DNA of 14,527 nt. Source: Candidatus Adlerbacteria bacterium. Lineage in GTDB: Bacteria; Patescibacteriota; Minisyncoccia; Phycocordibacterales; SBAW01. Made by a program: the position numbers and the translations under genes. Under the pieces are notes generated by a model. It searched no databases, was not told the DNA's origin, and saw only the letters and a program-made list of their open reading frames with translations. Below, piece after piece: positions 12,864 to 14,527 of this stretch. The number at the start of each line of letters is the position of its first letter. The first letter of the stretch is position 1. The stretch spans positions 1 through 14,527 of the forward strand of contig CAIJVL010000052.1 of the NCBI GenBank assembly GCA_903824155.1, in the 5' to 3' direction.

Positions 12864-14527
12864 ATGCAGCTGAACGAAGTGCGGTCTAAATATTTGGCTT
12901 TTTTTAAGGAACGGGGACATGTAATTATTCCCTCGGCGCCTTTGGTGCCGCAAAACGATCCAACTACTCTTTTTACCGGTTCGGGCATGCAGCCGCTCAT
13001 ACCGTACCTTTTAGGTAAGGATCATCCCGAAGGCAAGCGCCTGGTTAACTCACAAAAATCCTTTCGTTCGATGGATATCGAGGAGGTCGGTGATAACCGC
13101 CATACGACCTTTTTTGAAATGCTCGGCAACTGGAGCTTGGGCGACTATTTTAAGGCCGAGCAATTGCCATGGTTTTTTGAATTTTTAACCAGTGAAATTG
13201 GATTGGATCCTAAACGTCTTTACGTAACGGCTTTTATCGGGGACCCTGCCAACAATGTCCCGAAAGATATCGAGGCCGGAGAAATTTGGCAAAAATTATT
13301 TAATGGCAAAGGTATTGATGCAAAAATTGTAGAAATTGGCAGCGAAGAAGACGGCTACCAAAAGGGCATGGGCCATGGGCTGCAATCCGGCGAGGTTGGG
13401 CGTATCTTTTACTACGATGCCAAAAAAAATTGGTGGAGCCGTGCCGGCGTGCCCGAAAAAATGCCGGCAGGAGAGCCGGGCGGCCCCGACAGCGAGGTAT
13501 TTTATGACTTTGGGACGCCTCACGACACTAAGTGGGGACCGGAGTGCCACCCTAACTGCGACTGCGGCCGCTTCCTTGAAATAGGAAATTCGGTATTTAT
13601 GCAATATATAAAGCAAGCCGACGGTACCTTTGCACTCTTGCCCAAGCAAAACGTTGACTTTGGCGGCGGCCTCGAACGCATTGCCGCCGTGTCTGAAAAT
13701 TCTAACGATATTTTTACCGTCGCTCACGCATCCATAATCGAACAATTGGAAAAAATTACCGGCAAAACGTACGTCGAAAATACACGGTCGTTTCGCATCA
13801 TCGCAGATCATGTAAAAGCTGCGGTATTTCTTATCGCAGATGGTGTTAACCCCGGACATAAAGACCAGGACTATTTCGTCCGCCGTCTTTTGCGCCGCAG
13901 TGTTCTGTTTTTGCACAAATTAAATCCAAAAGCTTCGATTATTTTTGTTATTCCACAAATTGTCGACCTGTATAAAGATCAATATCCTGACCTTGCGGTT
14001 AAACAATCAGATATCACACAAAAGATTGCTGAGGAAGAGACAAAATTTGCAGCAACTTTAACACGTGGCACGAAAGAACTTCTGCGTTTTATAGAAAATA
14101 ATACTCTTTCGGCACAAGACGCTTTCCAACTCGTTACCACGTACGGTTTCCCGCTTGAGTTAATTATTGAAGAGGCCGGCGAGCGCGGTATCAAGCAGAT
14201 AGATATCGAAGGATTTAAAGAATTGCTAAAAGGCCACCAAGACCTCTCACGTTCAGGTTCGGAACAAAAATTTAAAGGCGGCTTGGCTGACACTGCCGAG
14301 CAAACGGTGCGCTTGCATACCGCACATCACTTGCTGCTTAAGGCGCTCCAAATAGTGCTGGGCCCCGAGGTACACCAACGCGGCAGCAACATTACCCAAG
14401 AGCGTTTGCGCATCGACTTTAATTACCCGCAAAAGATGACCGATGAGCAAAAGAGGGAAGTCGAGCGGATAGTGAACGAAAAGATACTAGAGGACCTGCC
14501 CATGACCCGCAGCGAGATGCCGCTTGA
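12864..14527 (+). CDS. alaS: Alanyl-tRNA synthetase, N-terminal 554 residues
   Basis: The frame opens at ATG 12864 and runs off the right edge. It charges tRNA-Ala. The class II catalytic domain fills about 1-245: TLFTGSGMQPLIPYLLG, then RHTTFFEMLGNWSLGDYF (the family motif 2 region), GEPGGPDSE at 203-211 in place of the usual GPCGPCSE, and GRFLEIGNSVFMQY. Just before the last lies ECHPNCDCG with C228, C232 and C234, a Cys/His cluster absent from E. coli AlaRS and possibly a metal site. VDFGGGLER follows at 264-272, where the usual form is DTGMGLER. The editing domain starts near 450 with HTAHH at 485-489, the HxxxH pair of the deacylase site. These departures are shared, as I recall, with CPR AlaRS proteins. 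The rest of the editing domain and any C-Ala domain are outside the window. Confidence 0.97.
   Translation, partial: MQLNEVRSKYLAFFKERGHVIIPSAPLVPQNDPTTLFTGSGMQPLIPYLLGKDHPEGKRLVNSQKSFRSMDIEEVGDNRHTTFFEMLGNWSLGDYFKAEQLPWFFEFLTSEIGLDPKRLYVTAFIGDPANNVPKDIEAGEIWQKLFNGKGIDAKIVEIGSEEDGYQKGMGHGLQSGEVGRIFYYDAKKNWWSRAGVPEKMPAGEPGGPDSEVFYDFGTPHDTKWGPECHPNCDCGRFLEIGNSVFMQYIKQADGTFALLPKQNVDFGGGLERIAAVSENSNDIFTVAHASIIEQLEKITGKTYVENTRSFRIIADHVKAAVFLIADGVNPGHKDQDYFVRRLLRRSVLFLHKLNPKASIIFVIPQIVDLYKDQYPDLAVKQSDITQKIAEEETKFAATLTRGTKELLRFIENNTLSAQDAFQLVTTYGFPLELIIEEAGERGIKQIDIEGFKELLKGHQDLSRSGSEQKFKGGLADTAEQTVRLHTAHHLLLKALQIVLGPEVHQRGSNITQERLRIDFNYPQKMTDEQKREVERIVNEKILEDLPMTRSEMPL

Overview
The window reads as ordinary chromosome of a small-genome bacterium, most likely a member of the Patescibacteria/CPR. 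This is an inference. It rests on the divergent alanyl-tRNA synthetase at the right edge (GGPDSE where the usual family has GPCGPCSE, plus a Cys-rich insertion), tightly packed short genes, and several genes with a -10 box only 6-9 bases before the start codon and no Shine-Dalgarno (SD) sequence. TGA ends several genes (stops at 4458, 7046 and 12814), so the TGA=Gly code of Gracilibacteria/Absconditabacteria does not apply. All recognised genes are on the + strand. I see no rRNA, tRNA, CRISPR array, insertion sequence or phage module.

Layout. 2-181: C-terminus of an unidentified protein, overlapping by one base an ATP-cone/Mrr-like nuclease fusion (181-1008). 1097-1801: membrane-anchored protein with a DUF7282-like outer domain. 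1837-2349: MgtC/SapB membrane protein. 2354-4460: DNA-repair group made of a RecB/Cas4-like PD-(D/E)XK nuclease, a short O6-alkylguanine transferase, a 53-residue membrane protein and uracil-DNA glycosylase. 4485-7048: a tandem M16 peptidase pair in which the first subunit keeps the zinc site and the second keeps the R/Y substrate-binding pair. 7209-12115: a prkA-yeaH-spoVR stress operon with good SD sites and an intrinsic terminator between the first two genes. 12265-12816: a zinc-finger protein with a DnaA domain IV-like C-terminus. 12864 to the end: alanyl-tRNA synthetase, truncated by the window.

How the genes work together. The 2354-4460 group covers alkylation repair, uracil excision and DNA end processing. 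The M16 pair is probably one heterodimeric metallopeptidase. PrkA (AAA+ kinase), YeaH (von Willebrand A-like) and SpoVR form a widespread module induced by starvation or sporulation in other bacteria; here it must serve a non-sporulation role. The module differs from its neighbours in Lys codon choice and in using SD sites, which suggests high expression or acquisition by transfer.

The strongest unexplained signals are four: recurrent near-leaderless promoters sharing GTATACTGTA; a duplicated SD-bearing leader ahead of prkA; the lone DnaA-IV-like zinc-finger protein; and the ATP-cone nuclease. No stretch over 300 bases lacks a gene; the longest gap is 7049-7208.
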